64,000 bases of DNA from contig JAWNGF010000004.1 of assembly GCA_037039685.1 (NCBI GenBank), positions 2,914,001-2,978,000 of the forward strand, given 5' to 3'. The notes under the pieces are model-generated. The model was not told the DNA's origin and made no database searches. It was given only the letters and a program-made list of their open reading frames with translations. Below, in pieces: positions 10,618 to 21,990 of the stretch. Origin of the DNA: Ceratobasidium sp. AG-K. Its lineage: Eukaryota; Basidiomycota; Agaricomycetes; Cantharellales; Ceratobasidiaceae. Numbering within the stretch: position 1 is the stretch's first letter; the number at the start of each line of letters is the position of its first letter. Both the position numbers and the translations under genes were made by a program.

Positions 10618-11085
10618 CACTGTGGACCCTAAACCTCTGTGTTTTACGGGGGTTCATACCGTACCTGAGAAAAACACGGAGGTCGGGAGGTTGGTCTACC
10701 TCCGTACTCAAAAATACGGACCTGGTCATTTTCAGGCCAGGCCCGTGTTTTCTAAAATACGTAGGTAAGTCCTGTATCTGACTTCCAGGATGATTTTAAT
10801 CGCACAGTACGTACCTCCGTGTTTTGGCGCAAACACCGTGTTTTCTCTAAGACAGTGGTTTTCTCCGCAAACTATTTTGCTGACCTCCGTTTGTTGACCG
10901 TCCGTATTTTTATCCATTCGTATTTCTTGTGCAGTATTGATGGTTTGCTTCTTTCTGTATTTCTGTCTGTCAGTAGGCTTTCCGTACTCGTCGTAAATAC
11001 ACTTTCCGGTTATGTACACACGTAAATAAGGATATATATGCGATAATTTGTTAAAGCTGAATGAAATAAGAACATACAAGTGAGA
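10618..11085. repeat. Left terminal and subterminal repeats of the CACTA element
   Basis: The 11-bp terminal inverted repeat is followed by many scattered copies of short motifs on both strands: CCGTGTTTT, AACACGG, CTCCGTA, AATACGGAC. In CACTA elements such arrays bind the element-encoded subterminal-binding protein. No gene is visible here. Confidence 0.75.
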
Positions 11086-14000
11086 CTAGTCATCCTGGCC
11101 CCATATAAGCAATGGATACGCAAGCTCGGAGCTGCGGTCCACTATCCACCATCGCTTCCTATCCTTGATCCGTCCCATGGCGCACTGAACCGTGTTCGCA
11201 TCTACAACCTTGCCGGTTGACAACTCGCCCTCGTACCAGATGACACTGTGCTCATAGGTATCTGCTTGAGTCGTTTTGGCTTCCAAAACAAGCGCAAGTA
11301 GCAGTACACGGGCCTTACTCTTTTGACTCATGGTCGAGTTGGCTGAGAGGGGGAGTTTGAATATACGGTGCAGTTGCCCGTAATGCGATTTTTGGTAGAG
11401 GTTTTCCGGCGCGTTCCTGCGATGCGCAAGCCTGTCGAGCAGTAGCTTGTACTTGAAACTTGTTATTACAGACAAGTAGAATATATGCTAGGCCTACCCA
11501 AACAAACAAGGCGTCGCATCCGTCAGGGCGCAGCTTATGATAGCCACGCACATGGATCAAATCGCCACCTTGAATCATTTTGACACGCGCCCACTGGTGT
11601 ACTGAATCAGGAATGACCTCCTTGGCGTCGGTCATGCAGACTTTAAATGCAGTTGTAAGGTACTTTGCGATCTTGTTCCGTAGTTGATTGTCAATGTATA
11701 GTTGTTGGGAGTGCCGGCCAAGTAGCGTGATTGTAGGGTCTAAAAATATGTTATACAATTAGTCAGAGACAGCAAGAGAACCACTTACACCCTGCGACAA
11801 ACTCCCCCTGAGAATCTTCGTCCTTGTCCGATGACTTTGTCTTGCCAAACCTAACGCAGTCATGCAAGTCATATATCTCCCTGACAACACGGAGCATAGC
11901 TGCATCGCGAATGCGTCAAGCAATGTTGCTCCATGGGTACCTTTGGCTCTTGACAGATGTGCCAATAAAACTGCAGTAACGTTCCATCGGGTAGGACCAG
12001 TAATACCAGATTGGGCCGATCTGTTCAATTGAGTCGGCAACATGCAGGAGGTAGTGACCATTAACTGGGCATGCTTGAAGTCGATTGGCGTCATATTGAT
12101 AGTATATCCTAATAGGTACAATCAGTAAATTAATGCATATATGCACCCAATCGTACCTTTCATATTCTTGAACCCACTGTGCGAATCCTTCTCGGATCTC
12201 ATCTATTTCCGTGCGCTTCATCGAGTAGTCCATACATCGATTCATCAGGTTCACTAGTCGGACAAAATGGACATAGTATGTTGATTTGATAAAGCGCCAG
12301 CGAAGTAAACTTGGAGCAAGTTGAGTCGCCCAGAGACACCAAGATTCGGCGATAAAATGTGATTGCTGATTCAGATGAGGTACTTGACAACCAAAGCTTG
12401 AAGGAATTGTTGATCCAGACTCTTCACAGACGTCGCCCAAGGCTTGCCAGAGTTCAGGTGACATCAGATATTGTTCCTTGCCGTCATTGTATTTATTGAA
12501 TTTCCCAGTCCATAATTCAGCAAGTTGGGGAATTAGATTCAGCCAAACCATGTGCATTATCTTGGTTGGAAAGGACGTGGGGACCCTGATCAATGGAAGG
12601 CGTGCAAGGAGTGAGACACCTTTGACACCCGAGTCTCTGGCAAGTTTGGCGGTGGCAGATTCGTTTTGGGTCCTTAAGACTTTGGCGCCGAGTCTCAGGG
12701 CCTCATTGTGCATGTGTAAAGGCAGCTGGAGTGGGTCGATTGAGGCACCGTTGGGTCGATGGAGTGGGCAATACAAGTGTGTACCACCTTTGACTGTACG
12801 CCCGGGAATGGCAATGATCTGGCAAAAGCAACAAGGGTATCAAGCATTATGACCAAGGAACTCTAGAATCTTAGTAATTGCTGGAATGTCGCCAAAACCA
12901 GTAAGAAGATGACCGCGCAAGGAGAAAACCTCCTCATTAAGAATATCAATTGCTTCAATGCCCTCAGTCAGCTGTACAAGCTCGTCAATCAGAGGCTGCA
13001 GAAACGAGTTCAAGTCCTTTGGTGAGTGGGGCCTGGGGACGACACCAACACAAATAATATTCTCCAAGAGGAATCGGATTTCTGGAGGGAAATTGTAGTT
13101 GACAATGATCAAGGGCCAGCAGGAGTTTTTGCGTCGCTTGAAAGGGCACATGCCATTGACAGAGAGACCAAGAGCCAGCTTGCTCGCATCAGAGAAGAAT
13201 TTGTAAGGCTGTTGAACGTCATCAATGGTGACAAAGCTATCACATAACTCCTGATAGATGCGTGAATCGAATATGTCTTCGATTAAGTCATGGGTTTTCT
13301 TGTAGTTAGAGCGATAGCAAAGGAGTTTGGCCGTCCAAGGGTTGCGAAAAAGCGCAAGGAGCTGAGGAATGAGGGGAATGTAAGTGAATACAGCGCACGG
13401 CGCACCAGCGGCATTGTAGCAAGGGGATCGACAGTATGGACATTCTTCTAAGCCAGCAAGGTAGCCAGTGAACAGGACGCACGAGTTTCGACAGCAATGG
13501 TAATCAATCGAATTGAGCCCCAAGAGCTTGAGCATTCAAGTCCGCAAGCGTTTCAGCGACGGCAGATCTAAGTGCGGGACGTCTTTACGGACGAAATCCC
13601 GACTCATAGCGGCATAAGTACGCACGCCGAGTCGATGTTGGACAATGAAATCGAAGGTACAAATGTCCCCAAGTTCATCAGGGGCAAGATTTGCTTGTGC
13701 TAAGAGAGATTAGCATGAAGAAATCACAAATAAGGTGTGACTTACTGTTTTTTTGCCGCTTCCATCCTAACTCCCCCTCGAGTAAATGCGTTGGGGGCCA
13801 GTCCGTATGTTGCAGGGTTCAATTCTTCAATATCTTCTTCGGCGGGCTGAGCATCGGCTTCTGAGTCAAGGACTGAGATGATGTCGGATGGAATCGGGTT
13901 GTTACTGGAAGATTCAGCATCAAGTTCACGATTTGGCTGCGCTCGCAGAACTTCAGCCCACAAACCAGTCAAGTCAACCTCAGGGATTGGGGGGTCGGGA

Positions 14001-14286
14001 TCAAGAGGCCAATGTAAAGGTGGGGGAGATCCACTAGCTGATCGACTTCTGGGGTTGTCATAGTTGGCGGGCGGGGGATCGGCAAGCGCAAGGCTGTGTG
14101 AACGGTGAACATGAATTGCCTCTAAGCTCGAGTGGTGACGAAGATTAGATCTATATGCGCAATGCGAGTTTAGTTAGCCAAGGTTAAGCATTGAAATATG
14201 CAGGCTACCACCCACCTTAGCCTTGCTAGATTCAACTTTGCATGTTTCGCTTGTAGGTGTCTCTTCTGAGTCTCAGTAACAACCAT
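11086..14286 (-). pseudogene. CACTA tnp2-family transposase, inactivated
   Basis: A multi-exon transposase gene. The start is placed at the ATG at 14286 (MVVTETQKRHLQAKHAKL); exon 1 is 14216-14286 and exon 2 about 13746-14150. A Cys-rich region (YHCCRNSCVLFTGYL...CPYCRSPCY, about 13430-13510) precedes the tnp2 core: DIFDSRIYQELC, KFFSDASKLALGLS, GMCPFKRRKNSCWPL, NYNFPPEIRFLLENI, VFSLRGHLLTGFGDIPA (12860-13330). The C-terminal half continues with FPTKIMHMVWLNLIPQL, GSTIPSSFG, HADSIEQIGPIW-like segments and FPMER-like YPMERYCSFIG (11916-12776). In-frame TGA codons at 13536, 12840 and 11916 truncate it, and the 13700-13745 intron joins out of phase. It would cut and paste the element in the nucleus. 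The 3' exons (11086-11758) are approximate. Confidence 0.85.
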
Positions 14287-14713
14287 ATTTCCACACCTTC
14301 AGGCGCATGGTACCCTTCGTTTTGCCGCATTTGCTTTGGGAGGCATGGCATGGGAGGGGCATATAATGCAAGTGGTGTGTGGCGTGCGTGGCACAGCGTA
14401 CTATGCATGGCATGTGTCTGTGCACGCTGTCAGAAATTTACAGGTTTGGTGCTGATGTAAGCGTTGCACGCCCAACCTATAAGTACCCGACCCCCCTCGA
14501 CCGCAACAATCCTCCCCCGCTTTGCCCCCCCCCCCCACTCTCGCAGTCTTATAATTCGGCATAAGTAAGTACACCAATAACATTGCCTGTATGCTCTGCT
14601 TGCTGCATTTATTGCTAACTGAGTCTCCACCAGATTTCATTTGGTGGCGGGACATCCGTGTTTTCGACCAACACCCACCTTCCTTGTACCAAATCATCAC
14701 GTAGATCATTCCA
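14287..14713. other. Divergent promoter region between the two CACTA genes
   Basis: These 427 bases separate the minus-strand transposase start from the plus-strand accessory gene start. A long C run (from about 14525) and pyrimidine-rich stretches are present. I see no clear TATA box. Confidence 0.4.
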
Positions 14714-16832
14714 ATGGCTCCCAGAGGTAGGTGACAAAGTATATTACCATGTCTACAATCTAGCTAAAGCACTCATTATACCAGGTGCACATGCCAAACC
14801 CAAACCCCGTGCGGGGAGCGCAAGCGCCACACCGGCGAATCAATCAAGCGATTTGCCGGCGGGATCAAAAAGTAGGTGATTGACGCTAGCTGATAATGAC
14901 CTTATTGATCAACGGCTGTGCAGTCAAGGTCGATTACTCGCTGAATGGCCAAACTGTTTGCATCACGTTACCCGACGGCCAGCGGGAATCCTGGAGCATG
15001 ATCGAGAAGCCCGAGGAACCCGGCAAAGGTACGCAGCACAAGATGAGGATGGAGGAATCGCAGGGCGCAGGGAGGCACCAGTCATACCTGGATATCCTGG
15101 TGAGCTTAACGTGATTTTTTTCGTGACTTTAGTATTTATCTTTGACTTCCTTAATAGGCCACCGCTTGGCGTGAATCCCATTTGCTGCTGGGTGCTAGTA
15201 TGGAGATGATCACATGGTGAGGGGTCTCGTTGGTCGACAAGGGTGACCTCACAAAAAATGTAAGTAAATTTCCTATTTCTAATCTAGCGTATTTACATCA
15301 ACGCCGTCCCAGGTGCATAACGCGCACCCCATCCTGTGGCGCTTCCAGGCCAACTGGGCCGCCAAAGCGATCCTCCAAAACTGCCTCTCAAATAAGCGGG
15401 ACAATGGCAAGCAGAAGGGCCAACCTCGGAAGAAGAAGGCCAAGGTCGAGGTCGATGACACTGAAGATGCCGACGACCTGAACCAGGAGAACGGCCAGGG
15501 CGGAACGGGGGGGCAGGACGACCAAGATGCGGGCTCAGGCGAGAATCAAGACGATGGCAACAGCCGGGGCGATGCAAACAACAACGGCGACGGCGTCAAC
15601 GAGGGGGAAGGTGACGGGGATGGGGATGGGGACGACGACGGCGATGGCCCAAGCAAGGATCAACAACAGAGCCAAGACGTGCGCGACGACAAGGACGACG
15701 AGGACGATGAGGACGAAGAAACACGGGTAACAACTTATACTGCAGCTTCAAAGGTGAGTAATGAGTGTCGGTTTCAGCTTGAACTGTACTGATTGATCGA
15801 ACAGAAGCGCAAGTGGATCAAAGACGACGAGGACAAGGAAGGCGGCGGTGACCAGGAAGATAGCGGCGACGGCGACGACAAGACCTGGGTCAACGACAAT
15901 GCTGATGCCAACACCGAGACGGCCACCAAAATCATCGCCAGCTTGCCTGAGCGCCCACCAGCTCGCACACCGTCCCCTCCATCGACACTTTGCAACACGT
16001 CCCCCGTCCGTAACATCGATATCACCTCATCGGCTCCCGCCAGTGGATTGGCAAACGGTGCTCAGGTAAGGGCAATAACCATCTTTACGTTCTACTACCT
16101 AACGCGAAGGTAGAAACGTAAAGCCGGCACTCTTGTGGAGGAGAGCTCCCAGTCCTGGGCCGCGGGCTACCAGCAGGAAGTTCTGGACTCCGAGCTTGAC
16201 TCTCGCAAGCGTGCACCAAAGAAATCGCGCGCCAAGAAGCCGGTTCCCGACCTTGTGGAGGTCATCGAGTCTACCGACCCCGAGCTGAATGCCAACCCTC
16301 CAACCAAGTCCAAGAAGCAAACCAGGGCCGGCCCGGTATCTCAGCCCGACATCCCCCTGCCTGCTCCCATACCTGATCCGCCCGCTCCCAAGTCCAAGCC
16401 CAAGCCCGTCAACAAAAAGGGCAAATTGACAGCCCCTCCCACGGCCCCTCCCGCCAATCCTCCCGCTCCCGAGCCTGCCAATGCGAGGACCAACAAGCGC
16501 CGCAACGCGACCAGGGCCCCCGCTGATCCTGCACCCCCTAAAGGCCCTGCTCCGGCGACGAAGGGGAAGGGAAAGGGGAAGGGAAAGAACACTGATCAAG
16601 ACGTGCCCGCCCCCAACACCAATGTCAATGCTCCTCTGGCCCCAGGCCCTTCCCAACGCGGCAGGCCTCCTGCGACAGGTGGTAAGGTTGTGACCCGATC
16701 GGCGAAGCAAGAACTTGTCCAGCAAGTCGATCTAGCTAGCCCAGAGCCACCCAAAAGGTAAGTCTCATTCACCTCGTCAATTGAAATCACTCATAGTCGT
16801 TTGGCAGGGGTAACCGTCGCGGTTGCAAGTAA
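14714..16832 (+). CDS. CACTA accessory protein (about 582 aa, multi-exon)
   Basis: Hand-spliced exons: 14714-14726, 14785-14871, 14924-15099, 15158-15259 (or 15158-15216), 15313-15753 (or from 15288), 15805-16065, 16114-16757, 16808-16832, ending TAA. All phases agree and the introns are 48-72 bp with standard borders. The N-terminus is basic and disordered, followed by a small domain (VDYSLNGQTVCITLPDG, YLDILATAWRESHLLLG, HNAHPILWRFQANWAAK). Then comes a highly acidic Asp/Gly/Asn stretch, then a Lys/Pro/Ala-rich basic tail. I do not recognise the fold. By position it is the second gene that CACTA elements carry, often a DNA-binding factor for subterminal repeats; that role is inference. If exon 4 runs to 15259 it contains TGA at 15218. 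The alternative splice avoids it, so the gene may be intact. Confidence 0.6.
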
Positions 16833-17439
16833 CAGTGGAAAACCCCCGTCTGACTTGTAAGTTGGCCGTCTGCAAACCTATTGACTACTTATAACTCGCA
16901 CAGTATCCAGTATACCATGTGCTCGAAGGCTGGGACCGAACGAGCGGCATTCGGACCGTTTTTCTTTTCCCGGGGGTTTCCCCCGTATTCCTCCTTTGCT
17001 AATGCTTTTCTGGGTTTGCTTTCTATCCGGCGCTATTCATCTTATTTCGATTTTACGGACAATTGCGCCGGATTTTCGCTTTTTACAGCCTTTTCTCTGG
17101 TTTCGTTTGTAGATACGTGCATTTATCTCGTGTTTCACGCCGTTTCTCCCTGTATTTTTTCGTATTACGTGCCTTTTATCCGTGTTTGTTCGTGCTGTTC
17201 TCCGTGTAATCCGTCGTTTCGCCCCATGTTGTAAATGTCCGTAAAAATAATCGATTTTATGCTATTTACATTACACAGTGAGAACCCCAGCGGGCTGGCC
17301 CGTACACGTGGGTCCGTGATTTGCCAAAATCACGGACATATTTCCCATATAAAAAATCACGGGCATATTCCAGGTGCGACACAGAGGTCCTGCCCATGTT
17401 CTTGCCTCCGTAAAACACGGAACTCCGTGGTCCACAGTG
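16833..17439. repeat. Right subterminal and terminal repeats of the CACTA element
   Basis: The non-coding arm contains repeated CCGTATT, GTCCGTAAAAA, TCCGTGATTTGC/AAAATCACGGAC and GTAAAACACGG motifs, and ends in the 11-bp terminal inverted repeat at 17429-17439. It mirrors the left arm. Confidence 0.75.
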
Positions 17440-17442
17440 CTT

Positions 17443-17713
17443 GTTGGTCCTCTATATATATTCACAACGTGGCCAAGTCACACAAGGAACAGCCAGATGG
17501 GTCAAACAGAACAGCCAGTCAGGAGTGTCCATATGAGTCATGCTGTATGAACAGACATGACTCGTACCAAGCACAGCCGCATTACACAATGTAACAGGAA
17601 AACCACAAGAAGGTGGCAATGCGGCAGGAAAAGAGAAACAAAACATAATAGACACAGCCACAAGATAGGAGGAGGCGTAGACAAGTCTGATGGAGAGAGC
17701 AAGGCTTGCAACA
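17443..17713 (-). repeat. 5' LTR of the Ty3 element, part 2 (upstream portion with TATA box)
   Basis: These 271 bases match 3832-4102 of the other LTR. The TATATATA box (17453-17461) is here, now 6.8 kb away from its start site. It is followed by the CAGCA target duplication. Confidence 0.92.
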
Positions 17714-17851
17714 CAGCACCAACTTGAGACTGGCAAAAAGCTACAGTAGCCCCAGCTGAGAACCATGGTCATAGCCCATCCCCTTGTCCTTTGGCATCTA
17801 GTTGCTGTACCACCACAGCTCCCCCTCACACCTTAACACATCCCTCACAGA

Positions 17852-18280
17852 TGTCACAACCCTAATCAGACCTGATGACACTGAGGGTCAGTCAGGGGAT
17901 GAGGACAGTGGTTGGGACAACAACAAAGGTCAATGGGTGGCTCTTAGGCCAAAGCTAAGCAGACACTCAAGTGGATGGGGAAAAGGACAACAGAACAAGT
18001 CTTGTGGAGACAAAACTTGTGTTGGGGGTATATATACTATCTACTCTGACTATGTACAATAGAGAGTCGCAACAAAAGCGGAGAAAGCAAGAGTCAGAGA
18101 GAAGCAAAGACAAGAAGAAAGGAAATGGGATAAGTCCATGGAGACCAAGGAGACAAGGGAACTGGCCAGGCAGGCATGTCCCATGGTCATGGCTTACATA
18201 AAAGGAACATACAAGGGCAAGGCAAGCACAACAAGACCAAACACAAGGGCAAACAAGGAGAAACAGAAAAGGTTGTGTGT
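17852..18280 (-). repeat. Degenerate solo LTR related to the LTR at 2608-3054
   Basis: It begins TGTCACAACC and ends GGTTGTGTGT. It shares with 2608-3054 a GGTATATATAC box, the AACAAGTCTTGTG segment, the AAGTCCATGGA...GGAGACAAGGGAAC segment and CAGGCAGGCATGTCCC. No coding part of that element lies beside it, so it looks like a solo LTR. Orientation is inferred from the shared TATA/start-site order. Confidence 0.6.
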
Positions 18281-18491
18281 GTAATTGAGCATGTTTGGGC
18301 CATGTTAGAACACTGGGCCTGTCACCAACCAATTCTACCCCACAACAGTGCTGAGCTCTGGGAGGCATTGAAGGAGGAGTGGGAGGGATTGAGGTGGCAA
18401 CAATTGCCAACCTGTACGCTTCTATGGTTAACAGAGTGGATGACGTGATACAAGAGAAGGGTGGAAAGACTCACTACCAGCATTTGTATGT
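18281..18491 (+). pseudogene. Tc1/mariner-type transposase C-terminal remnant
   Basis: Two plus-strand frames together give the typical end of a Tc1-like DDE transposase: EHVWAMLEHWACHQ and ELWEALKEEWEGL in one frame, then IANLYASMVNRVDDVIQEKG followed by GKTHY in another, ending at TAA. The frame change is near 18400. The rest of the transposase and terminal repeats were not found. Confidence 0.6.
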
Positions 18492-18500
18492 TTGCCTATA

Positions 18501-19986
18501 TGTAATTTAATGTGTTGTGTAGATTTCTTTCCAGTTGGGCAGAAAATCAAACAAACCCAAAAAAGAAATGCACAGCTGCTGATCCACCAATTGTGTTTTG
18601 GACTGCTCATTTTGTCATGTAGCAAGCTTATATTTTGTATATATGATGTAAAAGTACATTCACACACTTTCCATTGGCGCCTCTAAGCAATTCGGCTGAC
18701 TGAGTGAGCATTGCTAAGATTGCAAGCCAAAACAGGTCACATGTGCATATTTTTTTTGGCTCAGTGTAATGCTACATTCCAGAGGAATCTGCTACATTTC
18801 AGATGGATAATGCTATATATTGATATGATAATTTGAGTAAAGTTAACATACTACATGAGCTACAGTTCATACATAGTATACATATCACTATGTAGCAAAT
18901 GACAGGTTTCCATATGCAGCTCACAACAACTCTCATTGTTAAGGCCAGATTCAGAGTGATACTCTGCAGAGTCCCATTTCTGCTAGTGCTCCTTGGGTCA
19001 GCTTGTTTTTGCTGATGCACAGCCAACAAAACCCCCAACTGATGTGTCCAATCCAGGTTTTTATAGGTTTGATTACAACCACCACTTAAGATTAGTCTGC
19101 ATAGTTGGAAAACTGTGAGGTGGGCAGCTATTACCACACTGGGGGCTTGTTGGCACTGAGTCTAAGTGGTGTGGTTGTTGGGGGTATCTGGATTCCTGGT
19201 GAGTATATTTCTCCTGATATGTGAGTTTGCTGATCCACATTTGATTGTAAGCAAGATCTAACATATGTTAGCTCCTGCAGGGTGGGTGCCTTATAAAATG
19301 GAGCTTGACCACAATTGTGTCTAGGTCATGTCTGAATCTGTTGGGGATGGTAGCAAAAAGGGCCACCATTGCATGTGTGTAGATGGTTTGTGATCATAGA
19401 CAGATTTGCAATGGGTGAGTCTATATTTGAGTCCAGTTGTGAAATTGGTTGAATCTCATGGTGAATCTTAATTCTCATCTAGGAAGAATAGCAAAATTGT
19501 TTGACTAGTAAATGCATATTTGTATTGGTGCACAGTTGTTGTTGATCCCAGATTTTTTGTCTATTGACCAAGCCATGTAAGACATTTGGTGGGCAGTACA
19601 CACATGTATGATTCAAGAGTAAATGTACTTGTCAAGTGTCTCTAACAACTATTCATTGCAAAGTGAGATACTAGTATACTGTTGAGATATGGCCAGAAAT
19701 ATCCTGCACTCAAAGCTCCTTAGGCATCAGGCAGTGGAAGTAGAACTCACTGATTGTGTATACACTGTTTGTAGAGTCCTTTATATATATGCAAGCATAG
19801 GGAAAGACACATATAGCAAGACATAGTTTCATGGTAAGCAAACAAGAAATCAATGTGTGTGTTCTAGCCACATACAAGAATATACCAATGAGGCATGTTA
19901 CATTTCATACTATTTGATACTGGTTTCAACAAATACCTAGGGTACTCAGTCTGGCATTGGGAAATGAAATTTGCAACCAACTCACC
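18501..19986. other. AT-rich intergenic stretch, no gene seen
   Basis: About 1.5 kb with only short unrelated ORFs. I see no conserved protein motif, RNA gene or clear repeat. Confidence 0.4.
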
Positions 19987-21990
19987 TCAGGACCCAATGT
20001 GTATGAATGGTGCCCAGCAAGCAACATCCTTCACTCCCACCTGTGCACGCAAGTTCACTACTGCCTGATGAAACACCCTTGCAGCCTGTGTATGATCCAT
20101 CTCTCCATCCTTCAGTAGCTCCGCATATATACAGCCTGCTACCTTTGGCCCATCTTCATTGGCAATGCTCCACATTGTGCCAATTACAGTTGGATATCCT
20201 GCCATTAGCATTCCCACTGCTAGGTGTATTGCCTCATCTGGTAGCTTCTTGTCTCCTGTAGTGGTCCAGCAGGTGGACAGGAATGCAAGCCCTTTGTTGT
20301 TGAACGACTGCTTGGTGATGGTTGCCAGTGTCAGAGGGCCATCAAAAAGGTGAAAGGCGCTCTTGGTTGGATCCGCAAGGTGCTGAGTACCGTGGCAAGC
20401 CAGATGTACCCAGCTGAACTGCTCCATTGCTTCCAGCACCTCATCAATGGTTGCTTCATTGCCTTTGAGCTGTAGGTATACACTCAATTTACTATGGTCC
20501 TGGATAACTCCCAGCTCATCCTTGGTGCATGGTAACCTGCTAAATCTGGGTGTATGCTCTTGGCCAACAGCCAGAACTCCATAAGGGATGGTGGATGCAT
20601 ATGACTGACTCTTGATCAAAGTGCTAACTGTTGGCATATAGGAAGATAAAAAGTAGTCCAATGCATAAGGACCCAACCAATTGTAACACCCAGCAGCATG
20701 GAGTGCATCAGCAAAACCGTTCTGAGTTTTGAGCATGTTTTGGGCTGATTTGGGCTGATTTGGGCTGATTTGAGTGATTTAAATCAAAGACTTTGGTTTA
20801 AATCACTCATAAACACCCAAATCTCAGAACAGTTTTGCTGATGTGGAAGAAATGAGAGAATGCCGGTTGTGCACCAAGTGATGTGTGGCAACTTGGCTGT
20901 TGGGGGATGATTCTAAACATGCTGTTAGCTTGAGGGACATCACCAAGGAGTGGAACGTACCACAAAGTATAGATGGTCAAGCACAGGCTTGACAACACCC
21001 AACCACAACTCATTCAGTGACACCTCAAGTGGGCTGAGTGTCTCCTCCATGGACCTGGACTTTCCTGCCTTCTTGAAACCACTGAAAGGGTGTTCAACCA
21101 ATGACGTGACAGTCACACGTGCTTTAGTTGCTTTCTGGATGGAAAATTTGGGCAACTGAATATGGGAGATGGTGGTGCCATGGGGATAGAGTATAAGAGT
21201 GTCACAGTGTGACTCATGGGCATTGATAACAACAATGGGATGGGACTTAGCAGCTCTCTGCAGGTGCAAGGATTTGGGAGGATTCAAGAAATCTTCAAAC
21301 CCAGGGAGGGACCTTGTCTGAATCAGCAGCCTATCCCATTCCAGCGCTGACTGAATCTGACCATGCATCTCATCTGTCAAATCATGTTCATTTTCTGACT
21401 CAGATAGGTAGGAAGATTTTGATCCCCCTTGTTCAAGCTTATGGCTGACTTTCCAAAGGGTATCAGCTAGGCCAGGATGCTGGGAGAATAGATGATCAAA
21501 TGGGCTGTGCAACTGAGCAATCTGACCCCATACAATTGACCGACCTGCTTCAAGCCACTCCAGGGCAAGATTATAGGCACAGAACAAAATAGCGTGTGAT
21601 GCATCCTTGCTTGCAAAATCACCTATTTCTGCAACAAGCTTGTATTGTCAGTCAAGTGAAGTACCAATCCAGACCAGCTGTGGAGGCAGCTCTATTGCCT
21701 GGGAATAAGCAGAGCAGGGAGTAGAGACAGTATCAAAAGACAACAGCCTTGCCCATTGTTGGCATGCACAGAATTGTCCCAATGGGGATCCAGCAAGTGA
21801 GCATGCAGCACTCTTGAAGGATGAAATAGTGGAATATATGTCTGATACTTCCCCCAGTTGTTCAAATCAAGCCTGGTACAAGCTTCCAAGGTTAGTGAGA
21901 TGCCCTGGCTTCTCTGGGTGATTGTCAGGGGTCAGTGACACAGCTTGTGAGAAGTGTTCAATTGCCTCTTTGTTATGGATACTGACATTC
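19987..21990 (-). pseudogene. TPR-CHAT protein, broken
   Basis: The 3' part (19987-20705) encodes a CHAT peptidase-like domain with the presumed catalytic His in HLACHGTQHL and Cys in AFLSTCWTTTGDK, ending PFIHIGS. Upstream (20844-20912 and 20961-21990) is the helical TPR-type region common in agaricomycete TPR-CHAT proteins (AIEHFSQAVSLTPDNHPEKP, CQQWARLLSFDT, LALEWLEAGRSIVWGQIAQL). A 48-bp intron (20913-20960, GTACGT...TTTAG) keeps phase. In-frame TGA codons at 21867 and 21648 and a MITE at 20706-20843 disrupt it, and the 5' end of the gene was not found. CHAT domains are caspase relatives often coupled to repeat sensors; a cell-death or defence role is inference. Confidence 0.82.
20706..20843. 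mobile_element. 138-bp MITE inside the CHAT coding sequence
   Basis: The 21-bp terminal inverted repeats (starting CATCAGCAAAAC at 20706, ending GTTTTGCTGATG at 20843) have one mismatch. Inside are three TGGGCTGATT copies (20741-20770) and a near-perfect long palindrome (20771-20809). TG flanks both ends (20704-20705, 20844-20845). Without the element and one TG copy, the CHAT frame reads through (SFLP into LHAAG). The element itself adds an in-frame TGA. Confidence 0.8.

Larger units (their letters stand above)
10618..17439. mobile_element. CACTA DNA transposon (6,822 bp) inserted in the Ty3 LTR
   Basis: The ends are inverted repeats starting CACTGTGGACC at 10618 and ending GGTCCACAGTG at 17439, followed inside by a second matching block around GTGTTTTACGG. 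The element is flanked by a 3-bp target duplication CTT (10615-10617, 17440-17442), and removing it restores the intact LTR sequence seen at 3646-4102. Terminal arms of about 450-600 bp are dense in CCGT/ACGG-type motifs, as subterminal repeats of CACTA elements are. It holds a tnp2-like transposase gene (minus) and a divergent multi-exon accessory gene (plus). Confidence 0.93.
3641..17718 (-). mobile_element. Complete chromodomain Ty3 retrotransposon with a nested CACTA element
   Basis: Both ends are defined: 5-bp target duplications CAGCA at 3641-3645 and 17714-17718 flank LTRs of identical length (457 bp once the insertion is removed). The internal order on the minus strand is primer site, gag, -1 shift, protease, reverse transcriptase, RNase H, integrase with chromodomain, a further ORF, polypurine tract, LTR. 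Without the CACTA insertion the element is about 7.24 kb. I count roughly 20 differences between the two LTRs (about 4 percent), mostly transitions. gag and pol carry seven in-frame TGA codons and two frameshifts, so this copy is dead. Confidence 0.92.

Noticed and set aside
5422..21869. TGA being read as an amino acid (recoding) rather than a stop
   Set aside because: The TGA codons sit only in transposons and one pseudogene that also carry frameshifts and insertions, at positions where CGA is expected. The PDAT and TRK genes have no internal TGA, and gag at 532 ends with TGA just past its shift site.
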